Assembly (NCBI GenBank): GCA_910592205.1
Contig: CAJVPJ010001284.1
Location: forward strand, 1-10,871
DNA length: 10,871 nucleotides
Direction of reading: 5' to 3'
Source of the DNA: Paraglomus occultum
Lineage: Eukaryota; Glomeromycota; Glomeromycetes; Paraglomerales; Paraglomeraceae
The notes beneath the pieces were generated by a model, which saw only the letters and a list, made by a program, of their open reading frames with translations, was not told the origin of the DNA and did not search any database. Shown here piece by piece: positions 1-7,810 of this stretch (within the stretch, counting starts at the first letter, position 1; each line of letters begins with the position of its first letter). The position numbers and the translations under genes were made by a program.

Positions 1-267
1 TTGTTGTTTTTTTTTATTGTTTTCGCTAACTAGTGGCCTCCTCTTTGCGACTTTACTGTAAAAGCCATAATGCTATATAGAGTACTCTGCATTGTTTTTT
101 TACTTGCTGATCTCGTAAGATTTGTATTAAACTTTTCTGTTATCTGGTCAAGTGTTGTGTTCTATCCACTTTCGTTACTCTTATCAATTGTCGCTCTTCT
201 CTATCATTAAGTTTTTGTGGCCTACCAGAGCGAGACTGCACTGTGGTACATTCATCCTCTCTATGTA
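1..267 (-). pseudogene. Tc1/mariner-type transposase relic, DNA-binding region, 5' part only
   Basis: Read on the minus strand, this stretch gives a broken but recognisable Tc1/mariner transposase N-terminal part. Around 171-235 it reads SRSGRPQKLNDREERQL, containing the GRPR-like hinge typical of Tc1 transposases. About 60-160 then reads TLDQITEKFNTNL followed by a TMQSTLYSI helix, which resembles the second helix-turn-helix of the bipartite DNA-binding domain. The window's left edge reads KVAKRRPLVSENN, as expected just after that helix. The three pieces lie in different frames, with shifts near 160 and near 64-68, so the copy is dead. The catalytic DDE/D part would lie beyond the left edge. 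The family call rests on motif resemblance and domain order; the frameshifts are seen directly. Confidence 0.75.
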
Positions 268-1740
268 CTTAGTCAACGCTTTTACCATGCCTTCTTTGAT
301 ACTTGTGCTTTTGTATAGGAAGTAATATATCAATCGGATATTTTATATTTTATCTCATGAAATTCGCACTATGCTTCTGAGCGGACGTCAAGTATAGTCA
401 CTCTTGTAAGAATATTTTCAATAGTGCAATTATGAATCGAGCACATGCTACGTTTATTGACATGTATGTATATGTTATTTGTTTATTACATTCGAGTGTG
501 TGAATTTTCGAACCAATCCCCTTGCTTAAAGACACTATATTGCATTAAAGGAGTAGAGTTTGGCAGTAATTAACAGAAGATAGTAGCTTATTACATTGAT
601 TCGTGAGAACCAGTCTACTTTACATATATTACCTTCGTAACAGCCTTTGGATGATTGTAGAGTGGTTAATAAAATTTGGTGGTAATGGTTCGTTGCAACC
701 TATGTTTACGTAAAAGGCAATTGATTTATATAATTGGCCTACTTTGGTGTGTTAATAAAAATTTCATTATTTTGTATACATAAAGAAAAATAGCGAGTCA
801 AGAGCACTTATCGTTTATCCAAGAAAGCAGTACGCATAGCAAAAGAATAAAAGCGATTACTTTAAAAGGAGATGACAAGCGTTATAACACAAGAATTGGA
901 AACCAGTGAAAATAAACTGTACGCCTCAACTCATATCTCCTTCGTATAACCATTACCTCAATACCTCTACTTCCCACTACGATTAAGTCTACCAAGAAAA
1001 TATCCATACTAATACTAACTAATACACACATTAATCTATTTACTGTCTAAAGGCCATTTCTGAAGTAGACGGACGATCATAATATTTCGTAACCGTAATA
1101 GTCTTTCCTCAAATTAATGAGCTGACTCGCTTTCAGTGATATATGATTCACAAGCTGTAATATTTATATATACGAATAAAATTTACTGTACCAAATGTGC
1201 AATTTGCATACAAAGCAGCTTGCATCATAATAATAACCTCTTACAAAGCAAAGGATAACATACGTTCGTATAACTGTAGCAATATACACATAAATAATAC
1301 ACATCATCACTTGGCAAAATTATCTCTCAATTTATTACTAACATTAATATATAACCATAAAGACAAAAGGGAGGCGAAGCCTCCTAACTACCTCTCAATC
1401 TAGTTTATTAATAAATTAGTTCTTGTTTAAACTGGTCAAAAATGTGTCGTGCATGTCATCTATTGTGGGGTTTTTTTCGCAAAAATACGTTGATAATCAA
1501 AAGATATTGTTAATACTCGAGTCAAAAGGTTTTTATAACGTTTTGTTAGTTTACGCAACAAAAGCGTTACTAATATACTGTATAGTATAGTACAGTTGTA
1601 TGATTTAGTAACAAAAGTGCTCAATTTGAATAAATGTATTCATCGCTTGCTTACAAAGTACTAAACATGTTCCTGGCCTAAACGTGTATGTAAACTCAAA
1701 TACTTACGCACCAAATTTGTTTATTGTTCTTTTTTTTGTT
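268..1740. other. AT-rich non-coding stretch
   Basis: I see no gene here. Open frames are short, and the longest (about 68 codons at 1197-1403) has a composition dominated by Ile, Asn, His and Tyr, as expected of random AT-rich DNA. The region contains an imperfect hairpin at 1537-1568 and many A/T runs. The left part may still include decayed flank of the Tc1/mariner relic, but I could not align any of it. Confidence 0.6.
1537..1568. repeat. Imperfect hairpin
   Basis: The arms TTTTGTT (1541-1547) and AACAAAA (1557-1563) are perfect complements around a 9-nt spacer. The outer AACG and CGTT extend the stem with one bulged G. No adjacent gene gives it a role; in AT-rich DNA it may be chance. 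Confidence 0.4.
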
Positions 1741-1992
1741 TGGAAGCCGTTCATTTTCCCCCAATAGTCACTTCCCCCACAGTATATTTCTCCGGCAATT
1801 ATTCTCGAATATTTCGACGCTCGGTTATTTATGGGTGCAACATCCGATTTTTACAGCTAACCATTTCTATTTGACATTTGCTAACTATCGGTAAAATAAC
1901 TTTGGCAGGAATCCTCAGGGGATAATTGTGGAGGAAATGATCGGGGGAATAAACTTTTGGGGAAGTGAGTGTCGGGGAAATGAACTTTTGGA
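1741..1992. mobile_element. MITE-like element with GGGGAA-rich inverted ends
   Basis: The left arm (about 1750-1803) carries GTTCATTTTCCCCC, then TCACTTCCCCC, then a CAATTATTC end. The right arm (about 1918-1988), read on the minus strand, carries GTTCATTTCCCC, CTCACTTCCCC and then ATAATTGTGGAGG in mirrored order. The arms are therefore imperfect inverted repeats of roughly 55-70 nt around a central 110-nt core. Each arm is itself built of units of about 15-18 nt that begin with a G run followed by AA. There is no transposase in the core, so this would be non-autonomous. I do not see clear target-site duplications. Low-complexity promoter-like DNA is the alternative. Confidence 0.5.
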
Positions 1993-2614
1993 CTAGACCT
2001 TTTATTTTCACAAAATCTGCACAACCTGAGCCAATGTTCCGGGAGTTGCATAAATTGTTTTCAACTACTCGCAAAATGATTTCTCTAATGAAATAATTAA
2101 ACATCTGATAAAGCGTATAATATATAACTTACCAAATCACTTGACTAGAACACAGAGTATAAACGATTTGTCTGTATTTTATCAAATTAGCCTGCTGCTG
2201 GTAGCTGCAATGTGGCACGCCTTAGGGTCCTAAATATCATGAATGAGTAGGAGAATTTTAGCAACCTATTTAGCTACTCAAAAACTTTCCCCTGATATAT
2301 CAATCAGCAATTTGTGTTTGCATCTCTGCATCAATAGAAGAACTATCACTAATGCATTCAGTGTTCTAATTATTATGTAAAGTTTACTGGCATTGTATAA
2401 CAACCAAGTTTTATCATACTAAACTGGCTGTAAAGTCATACATGTAAAGATAGGTTATGCCAGTTAGAGACATCTGATATTTAACCACTACTTTTGAGAA
2501 TGTAAAGCCTGGTATTCACTATACAGAGCTACCAGTGTAACTTTGTATAAAGCTTGTTGCAGCTCAAAGCTCAGTCAATTTAACTTGATTGGCTTTACTA
2601 TTATATATTACAAT

Positions 2615-2634
2615 CTGACATATTAATATGTCAG
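2615..2634. repeat. Perfect 20-bp palindrome
   Basis: CTGACATATTAATATGTCAG is identical to its reverse complement, with no loop. It could be a dyad binding site or the centre of a decayed palindromic transposon. The sequence does not decide between these, although a second inverted repeat starts 7 bp further on. Confidence 0.6.
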
Positions 2635-2640
2635 TTCAGA

Positions 2641-2674
2641 ATGGACATAAATTTCCATTTTGGCATGTGTCCAT
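2641..2674. repeat. Spaced inverted repeat ATGGACA / TGTCCAT
   Basis: Perfect 7-nt arms at 2641-2647 and 2668-2674 surround a 20-nt spacer. It sits next to the palindrome ending at 2634, so the two together may be the remains of one small foldback element. Confidence 0.4.
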
Positions 2675-3248
2675 TTGGAATGAACGTTCTCTACATTGAT
2701 AGTAGACAGAACAATCTTTCCATCATGTGAGTATTAGTTAATTTCTGATATTTCATCATCTTATTTAACCTTTGCTCATAATTACCTTTGTCATGCAGTC
2801 TGTTTAAAGATTAATCATGTATGTGTGAACTAAAAGAATATGCCTTATGAATATAACTATAGTTTATGAATATTGTTCTTCAATTAAAATTCTAAAATAA
2901 GATAGCTGAGTTCTAGATGAGAATCTGGATTCTGAATCGAGACAAGTCCCAAAGCAGTGTGAAGTCAGGAAGCATTAGTATTAGTGTTATCAGAACAAGT
3001 TTATCAAATTGAAGCAAATCAGAACTGTATGCCAAGTGAAAAAGAAGATCAAGGCTACAGAAAAAAAAAGTGTTATGTTAGAACAAACTTACAGAAATGT
3101 CGTGAAAAGAAAGCATACATGGGAAACATTTACCATCCTGTGGGCAGAAAGTAATACAACAAACAAGCAATGAGTAAATGTGTGCAAAAAAAGTAATGTC
3201 ACTATTGTGGGAAGGTGAATTGACATGTCTAATAATAATGTAAAGTAA

Positions 3249-3623
3249 TCAAAATGCTGAAACAGAAAACACCTCCCAGTCAGCCCACTTGAGGCCATCT
3301 AGTGAATGTCTTATTGGAACTTGGTATGCAAATTTAATAATACAAAGCTGGATTTTCTCACTACCAAAATGTAAATCTTTTTCAAATAACCCAGATGCAA
3401 AAACAGGAAAACGATCCTTATTATCCCAAATGGCAAGTTGAGCATAACCAACAAAGCTGATTATACTCTTCTCCAAACTATCTTTATTTAATGCAAATAT
3501 AAAACTTTCTTTAGTCTGAATCCAATAACTTTCTTTGAGACCCCATGAAATCAGATTGTATCCACCAAGTATTTCTTCAGTGCCTGCTACTTTCCCAATG
3601 GCAATTTTTAATACATAAGGAGA
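3249..3623 (-). CDS. TLDc-like domain protein, C-terminal exon or truncated copy
   Basis: The minus strand has an open frame of 124 codons ending in TGA. It reads GKVAGTEEILGGYN, then SYWIQTKESFIFALN, then IWDNKDRFPVF, EKDLHFGSE, and closes with PIRHSLDGLKWADWEVFSV. This order matches the second half of TLDc domains: the GGYNP turn, a DSFIFSL-type strand, a GPxFG/DLxFG-type segment and a terminal DYEVF. The Pro of GGYNP is Leu here and the GPCFG glycines are weak, so the domain has drifted. TLDc proteins are linked to oxidative-stress resistance and V-ATPase binding in animals and yeast, and fungal copies often follow BTB/BACK domains. No BTB or first half of the domain is visible upstream, where a TAA at 3624-3626 closes the frame. 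An intron beginning near there or a truncated pseudogene are both possible. Confidence 0.65.
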   Translation of the reverse strand, partial: SPYVLKIAIGKVAGTEEILGGYNLISWGLKESYWIQTKESFIFALNKDSLEKSIISFVGYAQLAIWDNKDRFPVFASGLFEKDLHFGSEKIQLCIIKFAYQVPIRHSLDGLKWADWEVFSVSAF

Positions 3624-3641
3624 TTATCAGAATTCTTGCAA

Positions 3642-3889
3642 TGGTAATGTTGAGTCATGATTGTCCACTTATCTTGTTTGGTGAAGCTCGTGCAAGCATT
3701 GATCTGGTAAACAATCCTTGGAATGACATGAATGAAATTCCCATAGATAAGTCAGAGATTTCAATGAACATGGACCGTAATATTGAAACAAGTTTTCATG
3801 ATCGTAATCTATTAATTGAATCTAGAAGAATTGAACTTGCTGAGGACAAAAAAAATTTTGAGTCGTTATTGAAAATTGTTTTCAGATAA
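3642..3889 (+). CDS. Doubtful hypothetical ORF with acidic helical C-terminus
   Basis: A plus-strand frame open from 3545 to a TAA at 3887-3889 becomes protein-like after about 3642. It has the segments GEARASIDLVNNPWNDMN and ESRRIELAEDKKNFESLLK, the second being a plausible amphipathic helix. The first third of the frame lies antisense to the TLDc coding piece and is probably a shadow. I recognise no family, and there is no supporting intron or neighbour. It could be one exon of an unknown gene or chance. Confidence 0.2.
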
Positions 3890-5126
3890 TATCCAAAACG
3901 ATCAGTTTTATCATACATATAAGCGACTGAGACAAGTCTTAATGAACAAAACACAGCATGTGAAGAGGCTTTAAGAGCTAGAACCGTGGAACCCACCACA
4001 CAATTCAAGACTTGCTTTTTACTTAAATTAGATATTAAACGTCTATATAACTAATAACAACGCGAACGATCAATAATAATAAATATAAAGTGTAATCGGT
4101 GGCGTAAATCCATTACGCCATATTTTAGACTATATTTGGATGATTTGCACACGACCCAATCATACTGCAGTCTTAATCACATCACTGACTCCTGATTGAC
4201 AGCATATTACGTAATGGTAGGATGCAATTCCATTTATCCATATTAATACCACAAAAGATATATATATATTATACTGTATATATCGTTGCATGTCTGAGTT
4301 CCTAGCCTACTATAACATTGCGGACACAACGACTTTGAACTTTATGCACTCTACTATTCTAATTATACAATGTATTATAAGATTTGTACAATGAAGACAG
4401 ATCATACAATCTCAAAAATGATAATGTAGATAGTAATAGGGAAACTATAGAACAAGAGTTTATCACATGCATCTGAACTGCATGATACATATAAATACCG
4501 GATTTATATTGTACGCAATATGACATGTACAGTATATCCCGAAACCTGATACAGTAGATTTGTTATTGTTGATTGGAGGTATTCATGGGTGACTAAGGGC
4601 TGTTATATATATACATAAACACACAATTTGCTCACTATTTTTCACATATTAAGGATTCGAAATTTATTATTATACGTTTTTCCTATTGGAAAATGATCGG
4701 AGACAAATTATTCATATCCATATGATAATACTTGTATGATACACTATCATCTGCTTCCTGTGTTGCTTTTCGAGGTCCGCAAAAGTTATAATAATAATGG
4801 TAGTACTCAGTATAAGACCTTTGTTTCAAGGATGATTGCCCATCACAATCTGCATGTCAGGCGTGTATAAGTAGAAACATTTATTTTCGTGGCTATTTAT
4901 TTTCGGTATATGATAAATATGAACACGTGAACAGAAGACCCATCTATTTGATACCGAATATGTGTGACGTCAAGTGCGGGTTAATAGTATACTACGGGTT
5001 AAGAACAGACGTAATGAATGTCCTATACATATACAAGTAACCTGTTATACAATACGAGCGGAGTTTGTATTATTAGATAAACTCGTTATTTATTTCCCAT
5101 TCAATCTATCACTATTATCATCGTAT
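3890..5126. other. AT-rich intergenic stretch
   Basis: I found no gene. The stretch holds short TA repeats (for example around 4258-4285 and 4600-4615), an 8-bp-stem hairpin at 4100-4120 and the palindrome ATTACGTAAT at 4206-4215. If the BTB half of the TLDc gene existed nearby it should lie here on the minus strand, and I do not see it. Confidence 0.5.
4100..4120. repeat. Perfect short hairpin
   Basis: TGGCGTAA (4100-4107) and TTACGCCA (4113-4120) pair perfectly around a 5-nt loop. The related palindrome ATTACGTAAT lies about 90 nt further on and shares the CCATTACG core in inverted orientation, so this may be a remnant of a small foldback element. It is not followed by a T run that would suggest a terminator. 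Confidence 0.45.
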
Positions 5127-5291
5127 TTAAACAACCTTCGTCTCCCCTTTTATCTCCAACTCTTTTGTCTCGAACTCTTTTATCTCCAACTCTTTTGTCA
5201 CGAACTCTTTAATCTCCAGCTCTTTTGTCACGAACTCTTTTACCTCCAACTCTTTTGTCTCTAAGCTGTTTGCTTCTATCCTGCCGAACAT
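5127..5291 (-). CDS. Lys/Glu-rich pentapeptide-repeat protein, possible
   Basis: From an ATG at 5291-5289 the minus strand encodes 54 residues: MFGRIEANSLETKELEVKEF, then alternating KELEI and KEFVT/KEFET pentapeptides, ending in KGETKVV. The repeat is strongly helical and highly charged, compatible with a coiled coil or single alpha-helix. The frame stays open upstream to at least 5399, so this Met is only the first likely start. I recall similar KELEIKEF-type repeats as common in glomeromycete predicted proteins, which is recollection rather than evidence from this window. The reverse strand of the same repeat gives Leu/Phe/Cys-rich nonsense, so the minus strand is the better coding reading. 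It may still be a non-coding minisatellite or the upstream region of the coiled-coil gene starting at 5290. Confidence 0.35.
   Translation of the reverse strand: MFGRIEANSLETKELEVKEFVTKELEIKEFVTKELEIKEFETKELEIKGETKVV
5148..5270. repeat. 15-bp tandem minisatellite in 30-bp pairs
   Basis: About seven to eight copies of a 15-bp unit of the form TCTCCAACTCTTTTG alternate with TCACGAACTCTTTTA-type units, giving a 30-bp higher-order period. Units differ by one to three bases and keep exact length, so the minus-strand reading frame is maintained throughout as five residues per unit. Confidence 0.8.
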
Positions 5292-5636
5292 GTCTTTTAA
5301 AACAGCAGGCAAACGTTTCCTATCGACAGTAAAAGAAACAAACGGCGGTGAGTATGAGTGCTGTACTGTGTCGTTTCTTGTATTGCCGAATATAGACAAG
5401 CAATATTATTTCAGGCACCGAAGACAGACTTTACTGGCGTGGTGGGAAAGGCTCTCGGAATGGGGGCGCTTACCGTCATGGCGGTGCAACATGTCAAACA
5501 AGAACTTAATGAGAAGATTGCTGGCGTCGAACAAAGACTGGATGAGAAGATTGCTGGCGTCGAACAAAGACTAGATGAGAAGATTGCTGGCGTCGAGCGA
5601 AGACTAGATGAGAAGATTGCTGGCGTCGAATATTGA
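5290..5636 (+). pseudogene. Hendecad coiled-coil protein gene, 5' part, interrupted by an insertion
   Basis: The ATG at 5290 begins MSFKTAGKRFLST, a basic, acid-free N-terminus resembling a mitochondrial presequence. After one intron the frame reads FTGVVGKALGMGALTVMAVQ, a Gly-rich hydrophobic stretch. It continues into an 11-residue repeat, EKIAGVEQRLD, in three full copies and one partial copy, then stops at TGA 5634-5636. Two splice choices keep the frame: donor GTAAAA at 5329 with acceptor TTTCAG ending at 5414, or donor GTGAGT at 5348 with acceptor ACAG ending at 5427. The first gives 87 residues and the second 88. The stop arises where the last repeat breaks off, and a fitting coiled-coil C-terminus reappears at 6420, so I read the gene as split by inserted DNA. 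A short functional protein ending here is possible. I recognise no named family. Confidence 0.55.
5507..5632 (+). repeat. 33-bp tandem repeat encoding a hendecad
   Basis: The unit GAGAAGATTGCTGGCGTCGA followed by ACAAAGACTGGAT occurs three times in full and once in part, with only a few substitutions. The 33-bp period equals 11 codons and preserves the frame. The near identity of the units points to recent expansion or homogenisation. Confidence 0.9.
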
Positions 5637-5655
5637 GTAATGCCTCGTTAGATTA

Positions 5656-6419
5656 ATGAAGGAACAAAATCCACCCGAAACGCTTCAAAGTCTCCTCAAA
5701 TATGAGTACAATCCTGGTCAGGCACGAAGGTTTCTCGGTACACAGTTTAAAATTCTCTTTATATACGTGAAAGCATAGTAGCAATACATGTAGTAAAGTT
5801 TTGATGTTGTTTTATTTAATCTATCATAGCTCGCGTGGGAAAGAATTTCAGATGGCCCTCCTCCATGCCAGAATATCTCAGAAGATATTCCTTTTTATTA
5901 ATCGCTGACGTTGAGTTCGAATCTGATGACGAAGTCGGGTTTAACCACATATTTTACTACAACGCACTCGATAGAGGTGAATTTACGGGACATGAGAACG
6001 AGTGGGTGACGATACACAACCAGAAGGTAGTAGAGTATGGAAAGGAGTATAGATGATCAATTGAACGACGTTCTCGAAGCTATGCCTGATGCCATTCAAT
6101 ACCCGGTTGATCAGTCACTTATGCCACTACGTACTAAGCCAGCGAAGATGGTGATTTCTCAGCGCGCTAATAATGGAGGTGATCACAAGGTTTGAACGCG
6201 TACTTAGAGAGAAGCGTTATCTTTTATCAAATTAATTTGATCCCTAAATAAAGACCAGAATTCGCATCAGAAGACCCAACGAAAATAATTTGATCGCGAG
6301 TTTTTCGTATGAATTTTATGATACCATGAATAACAACAAAAAATATACATGCGTGGTCGATACAGGGGCTCCGGAATCCATCTTGCCATATCATGTTAAA
6401 AGGATACTTGGAAGGCGGG
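5656..6419 (+). pseudogene. Retropepsin-like aspartic protease family gene, three-exon fragment
   Basis: Exon 1 (5656-5737) starts MKEQNPPETLQSLLKYEYNP and ends in a split Ala codon. The intron 5738-5829 joins it to RVGKNFRWPSSMPEYLRR in exon 2 (5830-6189). The intron 6190-6253 (GTTTGA to AAG) leads to exon 3, which has ASFSYEFYDT and then YTCVVDTGAPESILPY. The DTGA motif (codons 6359-6370) with a preceding hydrophobic strand and a downstream ILPY is the catalytic-Asp signature of retroviral-type aspartic proteases. Exon 2 carries one frameshift near 6040-6055: VVEYGKEYR then stops, while SIDDQLNDVLEAMPDA continues in the next frame. The protease domain is cut off about 18 residues after DTGA, at LGRRG, so the flap and remaining core are missing. 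Intron retention shows a DNA-level copy rather than a retrocopy. The broader N-terminal region is unknown to me. Confidence 0.6.
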
Positions 6420-6526
6420 GAGCGAAGACTGGATGGGAGAATTGATAATATCGAAAAAAGCTCGACAAGCTAGACGCAAAACTCGATAAATTAGGAGATT
6501 TCATGATCGCACAGGCCTTAAGGTAA
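6420..6526 (+). pseudogene. C-terminal remnant of the split coiled-coil gene
   Basis: The first bases, GAGCGAAGACTGGATG, match the repeat unit at about 5596-5611. The reading ERRLDGRIDNIEK continues the heptad/hendecad pattern. A run of six A at 6454-6459 puts the next codons out of frame; in the shifted frame the sequence reads LDKLDAKLDKLGDFMIAQALR and ends at TAA 6524-6526. It looks like a natural coiled-coil C-terminus belonging to the gene at 5290-5636. The reading therefore has both an upstream insertion and a one-base deletion, or a sequencing error in the A run. Confidence 0.6.
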
Positions 6527-7475
6527 TAATTCAAGGTCTAGCTGGTTTATTAACATTATTATAAGGCCGTAGAGATCTGTGCTAGACATTTTTATGCAAC
6601 TTCGTCCTTTTTTATACCATACGTAGTAAAAGATCAACAGCAAAATCGGATCGTTTATATATATATACACTTATACTTACACTATATATTATACTTAAAC
6701 TTACATTATCTATTATACAGAAGAGAAAAAGAAGAACAATTGTAGCGATAAGCCTTGCCAGAAACTTTACCCATTATTTAGGTATACATACCAGCAAGCT
6801 ATAGTGTTGTTTAGATCAAACGTCGAGTCAAATTAACTTATTTATTATTGTCTCAAATATTAGTATTAGACAATCTGAATCGGATTTTCATTCTGCCGTA
6901 TACTATTCTCATAATTTTTATGATAGTTACAATTATGAAGCGACGTTATTATTCTGATAATGTCTGTTTATATTCTTTACCAAGAACGGATGCTTAGTAC
7001 CGGCGTTTACATATGCGTAGTTTTTTCACATACTATTTTGGGATAGATTTTACGAGTTTTCGTATAGAGTGAATTTTTCGTGGTAAGATTAACACGTGAG
7101 TTCTTAACAAATATAGCAGCATGCTTTATGGCTAGGTTAAACTGAACGCAAATATAGTCATTGATGCATAGTCATGGCACGTGCTGTTGCTCGAACATTA
7201 CAAATTTTTAATATTAAGTTACTATCTCATAGACTTGCTGTGCAAAATTGCTAGTTTTGATTAGAATAGAAGCATGCAAAACTTCACAGCAGTGTCCACT
7301 TTGCTTGTTATTATGAGGTTTAATTTTGGGGATTCGCTTTTTTTGATCGCATCTTCTGAACCAATTTACATTCTCTGATATTCGGCTTCCGGAAGACTAT
7401 GACAGACACGAATTTATGATTGTATTAATGGATACATTAGCATTATTGCCCTTTTCAAGATTAAACACTTCATAC
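6527..7475. other. AT-rich intergenic stretch
   Basis: I see no gene. Around 6655-6720 there is a TA microsatellite followed by a duplicated block of about 24 nt (CTTACACTATATATTATACT and a variant). The rest is AT-rich DNA with frequent stops on all frames. Confidence 0.55.
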
Positions 7476-7545
7476 CTGCAAATCATAGCCACTTTTTCAG
7501 TCTAGGCAAAAACTCTAGTAGGTAGAGTTATTTACTTTCCATCCC
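7476..7545 (-). pseudogene. Decayed copy of the exon at 7811-7931
   Basis: On the minus strand this segment parallels 7811-7900. Both run through a GAAAGTAAA- or GGAAGTAAA-type start, a middle with CTAGT/CTAGAG and an AAAAAGTGGCTATGATTTGCAG-like end, and both finish at GCAG followed by GTATGA. In this copy the matching frame (KVNNSTY then SFCLD) has two stops. The shared GTATGA looks like a splice donor, so both may be old copies of one exon. Similarity is modest and was judged by eye. Confidence 0.35.
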
Positions 7546-7696
7546 GTAAACTTGATGTAGTTTCATGATAAACAGCCACTCCCTTCTTATCATAAGTCGT
7601 TGGCAGGTAACCTGGGGCCCAACAGTCTGTCCCAAACTAGCCGTCAGAGGTAGCCGCCATGCTCAGATTGCTTATGATCAGCTGTTTCGATGCCAT
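7532..7696 (-). pseudogene. Broken coding fragment of unknown family
   Basis: From an ATG at 7696 the minus strand reads MASKQLIISNLSMAATSDG, an in-frame TAG (7637-7639), then FGTDCWAPGYLPTTYDKKG and VAVYHETTSSLRDGK before TAA. The segment after the stop has a protein-like composition with Trp, Cys, Pro and Gly and few AT-biased residues. I do not recognise it. It partly overlaps the copied exon at 7476-7545 in another frame, so only one of the two readings can have been the real one at that point. Confidence 0.25.
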
Positions 7697-7810
7697 CGTC
7701 GTTGATATAGATATAGAATTCGAAACTAAATTATAAGACAAATTGACAATGTTAATATCATACATCGAACTTAACTACATCAACACACATAACCAGCTTT
7801 TTTTTCATAC

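Larger units (their letters stand above)
1993..3248. other. Non-coding stretch downstream of the TLDc gene
   Basis: I recognise no coding exon here on either strand. Open frames are short and antisense to nothing meaningful. A perfect 20-bp palindrome lies at 2615-2634 and a spaced inverted repeat at 2641-2674. The part nearest 3248 should contain the 3' UTR of the minus-strand TLDc gene. A minus-strand reading around 2220-2360 has some protein-like stretches but is broken by several stops, and I do not call it. Confidence 0.5.

Noticed and set aside
1197-1403. Plus-strand open frame of 68 codons
   Set aside because: Composition is Ile/Asn/His/Tyr-rich as expected from AT-rich random DNA; no motif, splice or neighbour support.
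1829-2104. Minus-strand open frame of 91 codons
   Set aside because: It runs through the GGGGAA-rich inverted-repeat element, which explains the sequence better; no family resemblance.
3796-4008. Minus-strand frame of 70 codons upstream of the TLDc piece
   Set aside because: Does not resemble the missing first half of a TLDc domain or BTB/BACK, and no splice route in frame was seen.
4974-5264. Plus-strand frame with LQLFCHELF repeats
   Set aside because: It is the reverse-strand shadow of the 15-bp minisatellite; the minus-strand Lys/Glu reading is the more protein-like one.
5908-5925. GTTCGAATC, similar to a tRNA T-loop
   Set aside because: It lies inside a coding exon and no acceptor or anticodon arms can be placed around it.
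2641-6720. CRISPR array or prokaryotic operon
   Set aside because: The tandem repeats have no spacers, and the introns and AT-rich intergenic DNA indicate a eukaryote.
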